This document shows, piece after piece, positions 12,029-24,396 of a DNA stretch of 64,000 nt. The DNA is from Paramecium sonneborni. Lineage: Eukaryota; Ciliophora; Oligohymenophorea; Peniculida; Parameciidae. The notes beneath the pieces are model-generated. The model did not search any database and had not been told where the DNA came from. It was given only the letters and a program-made list of their open reading frames with translations. The stretch's first letter is position 1, and the number at the start of each line of letters is the position of its first letter. Where the stretch lies: contig CAJJDN010000178.1 of the NCBI GenBank assembly GCA_905182985.1, positions 1 to 64,000 on the forward strand. Direction: 5' to 3'. A program made the position numbers and the translations under genes.

Positions 12029-14826
12029 TCATTTTTATTCTTCTAACATTCCAAATTAAATGCACATTGTATAAAGATCTCTAATCCATTTAAATTTTAT
12101 CAAATGTATCATTATTTCTCCAAAGTCATCATCAAAATTTAATACACTTATTAAACCATCCTACAAACAATCTTAACTAATCTTTACTAATTCTTTTTTA
12201 ATCTTATCTATTGTATCAATATCAAAATTAATTACCTTAAATCTATCTAACTAATTCATCATCATTTTCTTATTATAAATACTCCTACAATTCAATCACT
12301 CCCCCTTATTGTCTTGGATTTAATCTAAAAAGTTCCTCCAAACTCTCCTTTAATTCATCATATTATTTCAAATCCAGTAAAATATAACCTAATTCACTTT
12401 TTATTTCTTACTCAAAAAAAGATAAGATGTTTCTTATTCCATTCCATTTTCTATCATTTTTCCAAAAAAATTCTTAGCTTCCTATAAATAACCATTATTA
12501 ATTAAATTCAATCCTTTTATAATTACACATAATTACCATGTTTTATAAATAGCTTATCATATTCATTATTTTAAATTATCATATTAATTATTTAATCAGC
12601 TTGATTGAATTAATTTGATTCTGATAAACTTATAGCTAATAATTAGATATTATGTTCTTACCATATAAACATTGTCCTTATTTCTAATGATGCATATCAA
12701 GATTTTTTAATTAATTTTCAGCTTCCTTAAAATTTCCTTAAAGAATATTATGATATGCTTTCAAAAGATAAGATTTCTAATTATTTTAAACTTAATTTAA
12801 ACACTCTATTGCAACTTCAAGTTCATTTAAATGAAATAATGTAACACCTATAAATACACTTTACTTGTTTACATTAATTATAAAGTGCTTGTTAATTTTT
12901 AGGATTTCTTGTGTATATATTTTTGAAAATTTCTAAAGCCTATTCCCTTTGACCAAGATAAAAGGATAAGATTCCTATTTAATTTAATTCTAAAAGTAAA
13001 CCTTGCATTTATTAATAATATTCAAAGTTATATTAATCTTACAATTACTCAAATAACTTTAGAGATTCCTCATACTTCTTTTTCTTATATAGAATAAATC
13101 CTAAAATCTCATTAAACACTCACCCTTTAAAAATTATAAATCTTTCTATTTCGTTTTTTATTATTCTAAATCAATGACATCTAAAACTCCTTCATATTAT
13201 TCCTCTAAAATTAAACAATAAGCTATTCATTTAAAATAAAATTATACCTTAAAAAAAATAAAAAGCTGTTTTGTGTGGAAATAATTTAATCGCTATATTA
13301 CTTTATTACTTTAAATCATTAAATTTAAACTACTCCAGTAGATTAATACCTATAAATATTATCAATATTTTACAAAGAAGATAAGAAATATAAAAATCTT
13401 ATTATTCTATATTAATCTATTATTTTAAGTCATAACAATCTACTTCTGAAAACTGATTTTTGAGATAAACTAAAAGATTTTGTTACAATATTACTACTAA
13501 AGTATAAATCAACTAATGGATTCTTACGTAACTTGTATATTCCTATTATAATTCAAAAAATAACTTTCAGTCAAAATTTTAATGAAATCCTAAATAAGAT
13601 TTTGAAGATAATGTTATTCATATCCATTTTCTTTAGGACAGATTGATATCATAAATTAATTCAAAGATTCCTTATTGCTTTAAAGTATTGCAGTTTTTTA
13701 TTCAGGATTTTTGGTTACCAAAAGGATGGCTTAATATTCAATATAGGTACTTTTGCATAAATTTATCAAATGGCAATTGGATGATTGTTGCAATTTCTTC
13801 TCATAAAATTTAATTCCTTAATCTTATTGTGAATATAAAGCTAATAAAAATGCTAATTATTAAATTAAGTTTATTTTTACTAAACTCAAGATTGATTTAT
13901 ATATCTTGATCATCATATTAAGAGGATTCTTAGTAAAATATAATGCTTAATTTCAATGCTTCATTTATTTCTTTAACTGTTTTATGTTGCATAATATTAA
14001 TGATTCGATGAATAAAATTTGTCGATTTCTACTCATTTACCCATGAAAAACGAGTTTTATTAAATAAGTGCTATTCTTATTAATTTAAATATGTAAACAA
14101 CTTTGTATCATCTATTAAAGCATCTCTACAGGTGACACAATATTCCAGTCATGCTCTTTAAAGTTTTAAATTAAATCTGCAAATCATTAAAAAAACTTAA
14201 ACCTAAACTTCTTTGAGCAAAATCATTTGGACTAATTTTCTAAGCCTCATTTAATTTAACTTTTGCTTCTTCATATTTATTATGTTTTAATAGAAAAACA
14301 CCTTTGATATAGTATGATATTAGCACATACTTTAATTTTTGCATAGTTCAATTTAGAATTATTTAGAGTCTTAAGAATATATATTATCAAATTCTATCCA
14401 TAATTATTATTCACATTAACCCACTGCAATTTTAAATATCGATTTTCTATTCTCAATTATTGATTTATCATATATATTTAAAGTCAAATTTATAATGTCC
14501 TCAACTTTACTTAAATCATTTTCTTTTAATAAATTAATGTATTGATCAATCTGATCAATAATTTTCTTTCCTAATTTATTAATTTCTTAATATAATTCAT
14601 TGACACGCTCATTAAATTTTTTCAATTTACTTTTTTCATTATCCAATAATTATTAGATAAACTTAATCATAAAACAATCTTATAAATGAGATTTATGGAT
14701 TTCTTCAGCACAATAATGACAACCTTTTCTACTAAATTTACACTCTTTATTTAGACAGAAAAAGTATATTTTTGCCTGATCGTGATTCGCTTATTGGCAT
14801 TCTAGCTCTTCTTAAATATCTTGCAT
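12029..14826 (-). CDS. B-box-like zinc finger plus TPR repeat protein
   Basis: Start ATG at 14824-14826, stop TGA at 12029-12031. The N-terminus has a zinc-binding pattern like a B-box: CLNKECKFSRKGCHYC followed by EEIHKSH. A coiled region of about 100 residues follows, then tetratricopeptide-like repeats such as HNKYEEAKVKLNEAQKI, KKYEESLKLFEQLQDQ, GQREQALEIFKNIY and GNFKEAENQLKNL, down to the C-terminus. TPR arrays bind partner proteins; the zinc finger may do so too. Several frames meet here, so more than one short intron is present. I resolved one with confidence, about 26 nt at 14164-14189. The rest of the exon structure is not fixed. Function unknown. I treat it as a single gene because TPR units occur on both sides of every frame change. 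Confidence 0.65.
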
Positions 14827-15767
14827 AAAAACTTAAATTATAAAATATATCTGAAAAAACTTCAAACACATAAAAAATAATTATTTAAATAATATGTACA
14901 CAACATACTCCAATTGCATTATTTGATATTTCAATTATTCAATTGCATTATTTGATATTCCAATTATTGCATATAAAATAACATTTATTATCGAAAATCT
15001 TTCATGGCATTTTACCTCTAAACCAAAATAATATACACTCTCAAGTAACAAAATCTTTTTTTTAGTTATCATGAAACTTCATTTTAGTATAATAGAAGTA
15101 TTTGACTTGACTAGAATCTTTAATTAAAATAAATATATCTCTCTTATTGATTAATGTTTTATTCAAAAACAATCTGAATTATTTAGTTTTTGATATTGTT
15201 AAAAAATAATTATTTATTCTAAGTCAGGAATATCTGTCAAAACCTAATAATCATATTTTAGTGAATGTAAATTATTCATTTTTTTATCTTTAAATATTTG
15301 AATAATCCTATTAGGAAAGATTAGAAAGATTAGATTATTTGAATTAATAGGAAATTAATATATTATAGAAATAAAAAAAAGTTACCTTTAACTTTATTTT
15401 AATTTAATAATTTTTAAATTTTGATGAATTTCTTATTTTTTTCTAAAAATTCATCGATTTACTTACTCTAGAATTGTATTGACATTATTTAGATTTCTTA
15501 ATCTAATTGATTTAATGAAAATTAGACTAAATTATTTAAATTTCGAATCATAATGTAAATATTGTTTTGAAATTATTACATTTTTATGTATAAAAATTTT
15601 AATTTTTTGTGTAGAGTTATTTCATAAAACATAAAGGTTTGGTATTTATGAAAATTTAATTTGTTTCTAATGAAATAATTGATTTTTCTTTTTCAGTTCT
15701 ATAATTAAATAGTTTTTGTGATTTACAACAAGTAGAATGAATTAAATTAATAATAAGAGTATTTGAA
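14827..15767. other. 941-nt intergenic region between divergent genes
   Basis: No open frame and no RNA gene seen. It is one of the longest spacers in the window and should hold the promoters of both the TPR gene and the SUMO ligase gene. It contains the 29-bp tandem repeat at 14911-14968. Confidence 0.55.
14911..14968. repeat. two tandem copies of a 29-bp unit
   Basis: Two adjacent units beginning CAATTGCATTATTTGATATT, differing at one position (t/c). They lie about 85 nt upstream of the minus-strand TPR gene start. Confidence 0.85.
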
Positions 15768-17684
15768 ATGAAGAGAATTTCAAAAATAATGATTTTATAC
15801 GTATTTAGAAATATCAATGTATTATTTAAGAAAATATATAATCGAATATTAAAAATAACAAAATTTAGAATGTTAAAAAAAGAACTTGAGAAACATTTAA
15901 AAGAGATTAGAGAGGAAGTAAATTCATTGATACCAAAATATCTTGATGAGGGAATACTGATAAACTAAGTGAGTATATGATATATATATTTAATAGATAA
16001 ATAGTAAGGTTTAGATTGAATTAGCAGAGGAATTCAATATACAATAGGATTTCGATTTGAATTTTAAATCAATATTTTTAGAATTCATTTTTAATCTTCA
16101 GAAACAGAAGATGATTTAAAAACAAATATTCAATCCTCCAAAAACGATTAGCGATTTATTTTTAGGTAGCTTTTTTAATTTAGATGATGTGCCAAAGATA
16201 AATAGACACATTATTTTAAAGAAAATAATTGATCATATAAATTAGCGAATTAATAATTTCTTCCAACATCAAAAATCAACTATACAATTCTTGATTGAAT
16301 AATAAAAAATAATTGATTCTTAGAGTACAAGATCGTCACCAATAGTGATTGATTTAGAAATTGATTCAAATCAAAAGACTCCAGATGAATAATAATAGAA
16401 AGTTTAAAAATAAGAATAAGAATTGATTACCTTAGCTTAGTATTCAAATCCAACTGAAGAACAATTAAATTGTCCATATTGTGTTTGTAAAAAGAGTAAT
16501 CAAATAGTATTGAAACCATTAGCATTGAGATGTGCAGTTTGCAAAAATTATTTTCATATTTCTTGTCTTAGGATTGAAAAACCAAAAAAAGTATTTGTAT
16601 GTCCAGAATGTATAATAATTGGAATGGATCCCTTACATGAATTATAAGAGTCAATTTTAGATCCTGTAATATTTTAATCATTAGAAGGGAGAGTGAATTA
16701 GTTTACATAAAAATTTGAAATGAAAAAAGGATTACCAACAGAACATTTGGTTGAATTGAGATCAATTAAAATTGATGGATAATTTGAAGATATATGTTGG
16801 CCTGATTTAGGTGATCTTTAATTAAATGGAAAAAAGATTCAAGATTTCAAACCTTTAGCAAATAATAGCTGTTTGAAAAAAAGAAAGGATGAAAAAATTA
16901 TGCTTAATATTGAATAAGGGTAAGTTAATATTCTTACAATAAGAGAATAGAATGGAAGTTAAGATTTAAAATCTTATAGAATAAACTAAGGAATTCCATA
17001 TATGTTGGGAATATTCTAAGTAAGAATTTATAAATTGAGTGAATTTATAAAAAAAGTAAAAATGGATTAAAATTGTTTATTGGGAATTGAGTAAAGTAAG
17101 AAATTAATTTAATTGTCTATTTTATAAAATTAATTTGATGAGGTGACAATGGAGAGTATAAAGGTTAGTTTGGATTGTGTTTATGATCTAAATTAAATCT
17201 AGACTCCAGCAAGAGGGAATATTTGTGAACATATTTAGTGTTTTTCATTAGAAAATTTAGTAACAATGATGAAAAGTGTTAGTCCTAGAAAATGGAAATG
17301 TCCAATATGTAAATAGATGATTCTTGGATTATAAATAGATGCATATTAAATGTGCATTCTTACTATAATCAAATAGTACAATTTGAAGATTAATGAAGTT
17401 TCATTTAATTAGTTTGTAAACAGAGTGCTTAATTGTTTTAGGGTGAAGTAGAAAATACTGAATTGAGAGCTTTATTGAAATAGTAAGAATCGACTATTCC
17501 AGAATCCACTCGTAGCAATAATAATCGAATTATTCAATTAGAATAGATTTCATAACGCATTTTAAGGATCTCCAATTAAGTTGTTGCAGAACCTAAAAAA
17601 TAAAAACCACCTCCTCCTTTACCAGAACCAAAAACAAACAAAAAAATAGGTAATTCATTTTCTGATGCTATTCTCATTGATTGA
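15768..17684 (+). CDS. PIAS/Siz-type SUMO E3 ligase with PHD finger and SP-RING
   Basis: 620 aa; introns 15969-15996 (28 nt, contains an in-frame TGA) and 17416-17441 (26). A PHD-like finger lies near residue 225: CPYC, CAVC, then HISC and CPEC. An SP-RING (MIZ zinc finger) lies near residue 476: CEHIQCFSLENL then WKCPIC. A hydrophobic-acidic stretch PIVIDLEID near residue 185 fits a SUMO-interacting motif. The order PHD, PINIT-like region, SP-RING resembles plant and yeast Siz proteins, which transfer SUMO from Ubc9 to nuclear targets. I see no SAP domain at the N-terminus, which is instead basic and helical. The tail is Pro-rich. The nuclear role is inferred from the family. Confidence 0.85.
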
Positions 17685-17697
17685 TTATGTAATAAAA

Positions 17698-17998
17698 TCA
17701 TAAATTATCCTTTCTCTTTTAAATCTCAATCTCATAATGATTTTCTTCATCTCCATCTAAACCATAATCAATCTTTTTTTTATGACAAACATAAAAGTTA
17801 TATATAAAATAACCTAAACCACATAACAAAATCACCACTACTCCATATACTAAACTTTTACTAGGTCCTATTTTTATATCTTAATCAACCTTCTTCTTCT
17901 TATTCACTATGTGACCCTGAATTCCCACTTTTATTAGAATTATCTGTTTAAGCTAAAGCAATTGATAATGCTATAAACAAAATATATTAATTCTTCAT
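17698..17998 (-). CDS. small type I membrane protein, unknown
   Basis: 92 aa with one 22-nt intron (17907-17928). The first 16 residues (MKNQYILFIALSIALA) form a clear signal peptide. Then come a short Asn/Lys-rich lumenal part, one membrane segment (LVYGVVVILLCGLGYFIY) and an acidic cytosolic tail. Its ATG overlaps the TGA of the DNAAF3 gene: ATG occupies 17996-17998 and the TGA of the neighbour 17995-17997. Convergent with the SUMO ligase gene, 13 nt apart. Function unknown. Confidence 0.7.
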
Positions 17999-19644
17999 TT
18001 TTTAATTAAAGTAATATATTCCAAATTTATATTTTACAAACTCCATCCTCCATCACTAACACTTATCTTCTACACATTTTCATTTCCTTTTGTTCTTTCC
18101 TCTTTTGAAAACGGTACTATAAATTAAGTGGATTCAACAAATAATAATGCTATTGAAAAACATAAATAAATTCATTACATTATTTCTTAAATAATTCTTT
18201 TAACTTTGGCTCTCTTACTTTAATAGAATCCATAAACCCTAATACTCCGACATCAAACAAATTTTGATATTTCTTTTTTTCAAATAATTTATCAAACTCT
18301 TCAAAGATTGGTATTATTTTTACTTTCAATTTTTAAAAAGCTATAATTTAATATAATTAATACTTTATAAAGGTTCTTGTTAAATTTCTACAATCATATT
18401 ATCTTTAGTAATAACTTATTTAATAGATGTATCAGTAGTGGTTGTAGTAGTATTAATTTCAGATATATTATTTTCCTCTAATTTATCTTCTTGTTTTTAT
18501 TATTATTATTAAGATTCTAATTCTTTTGATTGCTATTATTAAGATTCTAATTCTTTTGATTGTTATTAATCTTATTATTCATTTTCTTCGTCATTTTCAT
18601 CTATTTTTTCTAAACCTTCTTATTTTTATTTTTATTCTTATTTTTATTTATTATCTTATCTCTCTAAATATTCATCAACATGTATATGATAATCAGTTGC
18701 ATTATCAAATTTTTAGATAATATGTTAGATATTAAATTGTGAAACAGTAACAGCATGTGATACTTATTAGGTATTTCTAACTTTGAATAATTATTCATTT
18801 TCAGGTTGAATACTTGTATAGATTCCAAATGAGATATAAGGTGATACAATAATATCTCCCCAATATCCTCTAACTAATAAATTATCTTTAGTTTATTTAT
18901 GTTTTCCAGGTAAATAACTAGCTAAAGTTCTATTAGGTGTTGGATAACTTGCATATCTAGATTCAAAAGCAATACCAGACTATCTCCATTCTCTATAATG
19001 AATAAAATGAATGATAGGTGCGAAATCTTTAAGGTTCATTTAATAATCCCAATCAATCATATTAAGACGATGATCAAATCTTATACCATAATGATGTCTA
19101 AGTCTTTAATCTCTTAATTTCTCAATTTTAAATTCATGATAGGAATACCAAGATCTAATTACTTCAGTCATTTCATCTCTATCTTTAAATTTCAATTCTC
19201 GCAAATCAATCATTTAATTTAGTGCAGATGTAAATTTTGTTTCTTTAGCAATCAAATCATCTAAAAAAGGTATTACTTTATCTATGTAATTGCTTGAAGA
19301 TTCTCTTAAGAAAGTATTTCCAAAAACTTCTAAAAACATATCACTTCTTTCTCTATAAGTGAAATTTTTAGTATGCATAATCAATAATAGCAATAATGAT
19401 CTACATACAGTTTCCTTCTATTTTTCATGAATATAGAAATTAAGCTATTTAATATGGTTTGATTCATTACTTGTAAATCATTTCTATTATAATTACATAA
19501 ACAAGTTTCAAGAATATGACGAAGATCACTAATACCACTTAATAATATGTTGATTGTTCCACTCATTTAAGATGTAACAAGATTCAATTACTTAGACAAT
19601 CCCCAATATTAGATGAATCCTAAAGAAGAGGCATAATCACTCAT
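17995..19644 (-). CDS. DNAAF3: dynein axonemal assembly factor 3
   Basis: 523 aa; introns 19445-19470 (26 nt), 18341-18363 (23) and 18150-18178 (29). The family is required in the cytoplasm for preassembly of outer and inner dynein arms. The N-terminus GFIQYWGLSKQLNL and the early block NFYIHEKQKETVCRSLLLL..FGN match the conserved N-terminal domain. The second domain carries HYREWRQSGIAFESR and PNRTLASYLPG, diagnostic for DNAAF3. The last exon VESTQFIVPFSKEERTKG ends the fold. Between them lies a Gln/Glu-rich linker with a tandem repeat that is species-specific. The intron at 19445 must be removed or the frame runs into TGA. Good confidence in orthology. Confidence 0.9.
18504..18567. repeat. 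30-bp tandem repeat coding QSKELESQQQ
   Basis: Two near-identical 30-bp units in the DNAAF3 linker. The period is a multiple of three, so the frame is kept. It encodes a repeated Gln/Glu-rich decapeptide. Confidence 0.85.
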
Positions 19645-20530
19645 TTTAAATATAATATAATCAAAATTTTATAAATTATTCTAACCATTAAGCTACTTAT
19701 ACTTTTAATATACAAATATATATCTTAATTTAGTAATTGAGAAAGATCAAAGGAGTGGATTTAAATAAGCTTTTTACTTATTATGTTTCATAATTTAAAA
19801 GATCATTAATAGGATTAGGCATTTTCAATCCAAGAAGAGTATTAATTCCATAAATTTATTTTTAGATATTTTAAATAAATGTTAAGAATGACTATCTTGA
19901 TTTTTCAATATCAACTTCATCAAATTATATTTTTCATTTATTTAAAAGTATATCGGTGACAAGTTATAGATTATAAATTTAAGACAGCTAGATCATTATA
20001 TTAATCTAATAAATAATATATATAATTAGATGTTTATATATATAATTTAAAATAATTAAGTATAATTTGTTACTTTATTTATATACTACAATTTATTTAA
20101 AATATTATCATTTGGTTATCATTTAGGTTTAGTTAACGATAGTAATCATTGGTATTTGATAAAGAATTTTAAATAAATCAAATTTTTTTCCTTTTCATTT
20201 TTATTTATTAAATACGAAAATGAAACAAAATATTAATTTTTTCGATTTGAAGGCTGTTATGTAAGTAAGCAAATATTTTAAACTCTAGCCTATTTTTAGC
20301 ATAGATTTTAAGAATAAAGTTATTACCATACATGTATAACAGAAGCACTGCTAATTTTAGAATAACCTTAAAATTAAAAGCATAACCTAAAAATTAAAGT
20401 TTTTTAGAACAAAATTAGATATAAAAATATAATTTTAGGATATAAATAAAAATAATTTTAGGATATATAAATATTATTTAGATTAATTTATATATATATA
20501 TAAAATATAATTAAATAATAATATATATAA
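19645..20530. other. 886-nt intergenic region
   Basis: Very AT-rich, with TATA runs near 20490-20530. No gene seen. It lies upstream of DNAAF3 (minus) and downstream of the channel-like gene (minus). From 20463 it is part of assembly duplication 2. Confidence 0.55.
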
Positions 20531-21314
20531 TCATTTATGAGCACTAGATCTAGATTATTAGTATTGTTTATAACTTTCAATTGCTTAATCAACATTATAT
20601 GAAGGAAAGTAATCACTAAATTGATTACTTTTTTCGAAAGATTAGTAAAATTCAATGTTGGGCATTTCTAAGGGATTCCTCATGAACTATTTAGCGGTTT
20701 CTCCTGTAAATTTAGATGAGGCAATTGCATATTTAGAAGTAGGTTTTTCTTATTGTTATTATTGAACTTAATATTCTCCTTTATCAGATTCAGAGATACA
20801 AGAATTAGATTTACGATCTGATCTTTATGCTTTAGTTTATTATTATTACGGAGCAGTTGTATGACATTTTTAATATTTGGAAGGAGTATGTTAAATTTCG
20901 GATTCAATTTAATTCTGATATCGTTTTTAATGATAATAGACACTGTCTTATAGTTTAGCTTTTTTTAATTAGATACTAATTAATTCTTCCTTTTCTTTAG
21001 GATTATTATTAGGATTAGTTTTACTACCATTACTACTATATGGTAATGAAAATACATTTCCACTAGAATTTTTATCAGATGAGCCATTAAAGTTTTTGCG
21101 ATTAACCGATGCATCTTTTAACAATTAAGCATATGAACTATGTGAGATTCCACTAGGTGGTTATTATACATATTAAACTGGACTTATATTAGGGATATCC
21201 ATTAATTGATGTCCTGGTTATTATTATGATTAAATGGATTCTCTTAATGATTATTATGATGGCATATGAGGAGTTTGTTATGATTATTATAATGAATTTT
21301 ATCTTTCTGAATAT
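20531..21314 (-). pseudogene. duplicate 3' fragment of the 21522-24305 channel-like gene
   Basis: Encodes the same Q/N/S-rich C-terminus, with the same stop (20531-20533), as the full gene 991 bp downstream. It is cut by the gap. Assembly artefact. Confidence 0.85.
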
Positions 21315-21453
21315 NNNNNNNNNNNNNNNNNNNNNNNNNNNNNNNNNNNNNNNNNNNNNNNNNNNNNNNNNNNNNNNNNNNNNNNNNNNNNNNNNNNNNN
21401 NNNNNNNNNNNNNNNNNNNNNNNNNNNNNNNNNNNNNNNNNNNNNNNNNNNNN
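21315..21453. other. assembly gap of 139 N
   Basis: The only long N run in the window. It is bounded on both sides by the same sequence, so its size is not a real distance. Confidence 0.99.
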
Positions 21454-21521
21454 ATATATAAATATTATTTAGATTAATTTATATATATATATAAAATATA
21501 ATTAAATAATAATATATATAA

Positions 21522-24305
21522 TCATTTATGAGCACTAGATCTAGATTATTAGTATTGTTTATAACTTTCAATTGCTTAATCAACATTATATGAAGGAAAG
21601 TAATCACTAAATTGATTACTTTTTTCGAAAGATTAGTAAAATTCAATGTTGGGCATTTCTAAGGGATTCCTCATGAACTATTTAGCGGTTTCTCCTGTAA
21701 ATTTAGATGAGGCAATTGCATATTTAGAAGTAGGTTTTTCTTATTGTTATTATTGAACTTAATATTCTCCTTTATCAGATTCAGAGATACAAGAATTAGA
21801 TTTACGATCTGATCTTTATGCTTTAGTTTATTATTATTACGGAGCAGTTGTATGACATTTTTAATATTTGGAAGGAGTATGTTAAATTTCGGATTCAATT
21901 TAATTCTGATATCGTTTTTAATGATAATAGACACTGTCTTATAGTTTAGCTTTTTTTAATTAGATACTAATTAATTCTTCCTTTTCTTTAGGATTATTAT
22001 TAGGATTAGTTTTACTACCATTACTACTATATGGTAATGAAAATACATTTCCACTAGAATTTTTATCAGATGAGCCATTAAAGTTTTTGCGATTAACCGA
22101 TGCATCTTTTAACAATTAAGCATATGAACTATGTGAGATTCCACTAGGTGGTTATTATACATATTAAACTGGACTTATATTAGGGATATCCATTAATTGA
22201 TGTCCTGGTTATTATTATGATTAAATGGATTCTCTTAATGATTATTATGATGGCATATGAGGAGTTTGTTATGATTATTATAATGAATTTTATCTTTCTG
22301 AATATGGATTAGTAACTTCACGTAAATAGTGTTATTATTGTATACTAATCATTTCATCTTGATGTCGATGATCTTCGGAGATATCAGATTCAATATTTAA
22401 TTATTAATACAATAGAGCATTTTCTTCAATTCTTAACATTTATGATTTAGTTCTTTTTTCCTTACTTCTTATTTTCCTTCTTTATCCATTTCTTCCTTAA
22501 ACTTCATTTGATTAAATGTATTAAACTAAAAATGATTTCTTAGCTACATAATGTACATGATCACATTCATCTATATCATGAAATTTGCCACATGCATAAC
22601 AACGCATTAAACATAAACTATTAAATTCCTACATTACAATTTAATCTTGCATCATCTTATATTTCTATCTCTCTTAGTAATGATGTTTTATACATTCTTA
22701 GAATCTCTCTAAATCTAATTAACCAATCTAACTATATCCTATAGAACTAGCATTGATATTTGAATAACAATTCTTAAAGAATGCCTTGTTATTAAACATC
22801 TCTCCTTTATTTAAAACCTTTAATTTGAATTCTCTCCCTTCCTACCCTCCCTCTCTTCTCTAAGATATCTTTACCTCTCCTGATAATATTAAATATAACT
22901 ATTAATTAGATGTCTCCTATACTAAAATCCTTTAATTTGGATTATAACTCTATTCCTATACTAAACTACAAATCTCTCTCAATGTACTCTCACTAAATGA
23001 AGTTTTAAATATTGGTATACTCCATAATAATTTCTTATATCTCTAATATTTAAAATCATCAACATATTACTATGGCAACAACTCCAAATAGTCCAAATCC
23101 CCTTTTTTCTCACTCTTTAATTTCCTTAAATAACTATTAATCTTTAATCTTGTATCATTCTCTATTGATGATTCCCTCACTCTCCATCTCTCCCTTCTAC
23201 TCAATCTTTCTATCCAATATAAATAATATATTAATATCCCAAATCTAATCATATATGTTATAACATTTGCACTCTCTGATCTATAAAATAATACTATAAA
23301 TTCATCAAAATAATTTATATCCTACTCACTCTCCAATTCTATTATACATAAACCTATAAATTATATCAAATGCAACTCTATCATATAATATATGTATTAT
23401 GCCCATTTACCTATCACATTCTCCAATTCAAATAAATTCCTCCTTATTTTACGTATGCTTACTATATGTAATAATTGTATCACACCTATTCTCTCCTATA
23501 ATAAACACAAAATGACTGGAACTAAACTTATCACATCATATATCAATTAATTTTTACAATATCTTGAAATCAATACTTCCAATATTTACACTTCCTATCC
23601 ATTTCCATATTGCATATATAAAATCTAATTCAAAATATCTATCAACCAAAACACCATATGAATCACCTAAAATATTGGCTCCTTATATATCCCATCCTCT
23701 ATATCTACTAACATTATTGTTATAAAAAAACACAAATAACAACTATATATACCATTACTTACATAATAGTATACATTTTATTTACGAGGCCTTAACCACT
23801 TTTCTGAAGACTTATATAAAGAAAATTCAGCAGCCTTATCCTAAACAAAATCCAATTAAAATGAAGGATTTGTTACACTCGTCTTTGATGAAGCCAATCT
23901 ACTCCATTAAACATTACTATATGAATTCTATGGCTTTTCGTCTATTACTATCTCTACATTGCTAACATTATTCTTAGTTTTTTTATGCTATTTTTACGGT
24001 TCAGGAGTTATCTACATTGACTATTCCTTTATGCTTGGCTCTTCATTTATTAAAAGTAAATCCTTTAAGTCATTTTGAGGAGGTTTTTCAGGTGCCAGTT
24101 ATGGGGTAACACTTGAAGTTGGAGGAGAACGTAACATATCTTAAGCTTGATTAGATGGTTTTCGCACTTATAGTTAATGTTAGTTAACAACAGTCATTTT
24201 TTATACAATAGGTTGTATTTACATGTTGATTGAATCATCCATTGATATTGACATAGATCGTGAGGAGGAACCTTACTATCCATTCAAATGAGGTTGCATA
24301 AGCAT
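21522..24305 (-). CDS. cyclic-nucleotide-binding channel-like membrane protein lacking a K+ filter
   Basis: 927 aa in one uninterrupted frame: 2784 nt, no intron, stop TGA at 21522-21524. The first 180 residues are disordered. A motif KWLRPRK precedes the membrane part, as in EAG-like channels. Five or six hydrophobic segments follow between residues about 190 and 370. The helix with basic spacing (VSIRKIRRNL) fits an S4. The segment after S5 reads INYFDEFIVLFYRSESANV where relatives carry a T-V-GYGD filter, and no GYGD or GFGD occurs. A cyclic-nucleotide-binding-like domain (LILSGEVKIS, LNKGEMFNNKAFF) lies near residues 430-520. A CYACGKFHDIDEC motif follows near residue 570, then a long Gln/Asn/Ser tail. 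It may be a channel with a divergent pore or a non-conducting sensor. The 5' part is seen once; the 3' part is duplicated by the assembly. Confidence 0.75.
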
Positions 24306-24396
24306 GAAATTAGGATATTTAAATTACTGCTTGTATATACATTAAGGGTATTATAATATTTCAATTTAGAAAACATGTAATATTATATTTTATAAT

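Larger units (their letters stand above)
20463..22305. repeat. assembly duplication 2 (copies 20463-21314 and 21454-22305)
   Basis: 852 bases before the 139-N gap are repeated, apparently unchanged, right after it. Copy one stops at the gap and copy two starts at its end, so these are the same genomic bases on two contig ends. They carry the 3' end of the channel-like gene. Confidence 0.9.
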
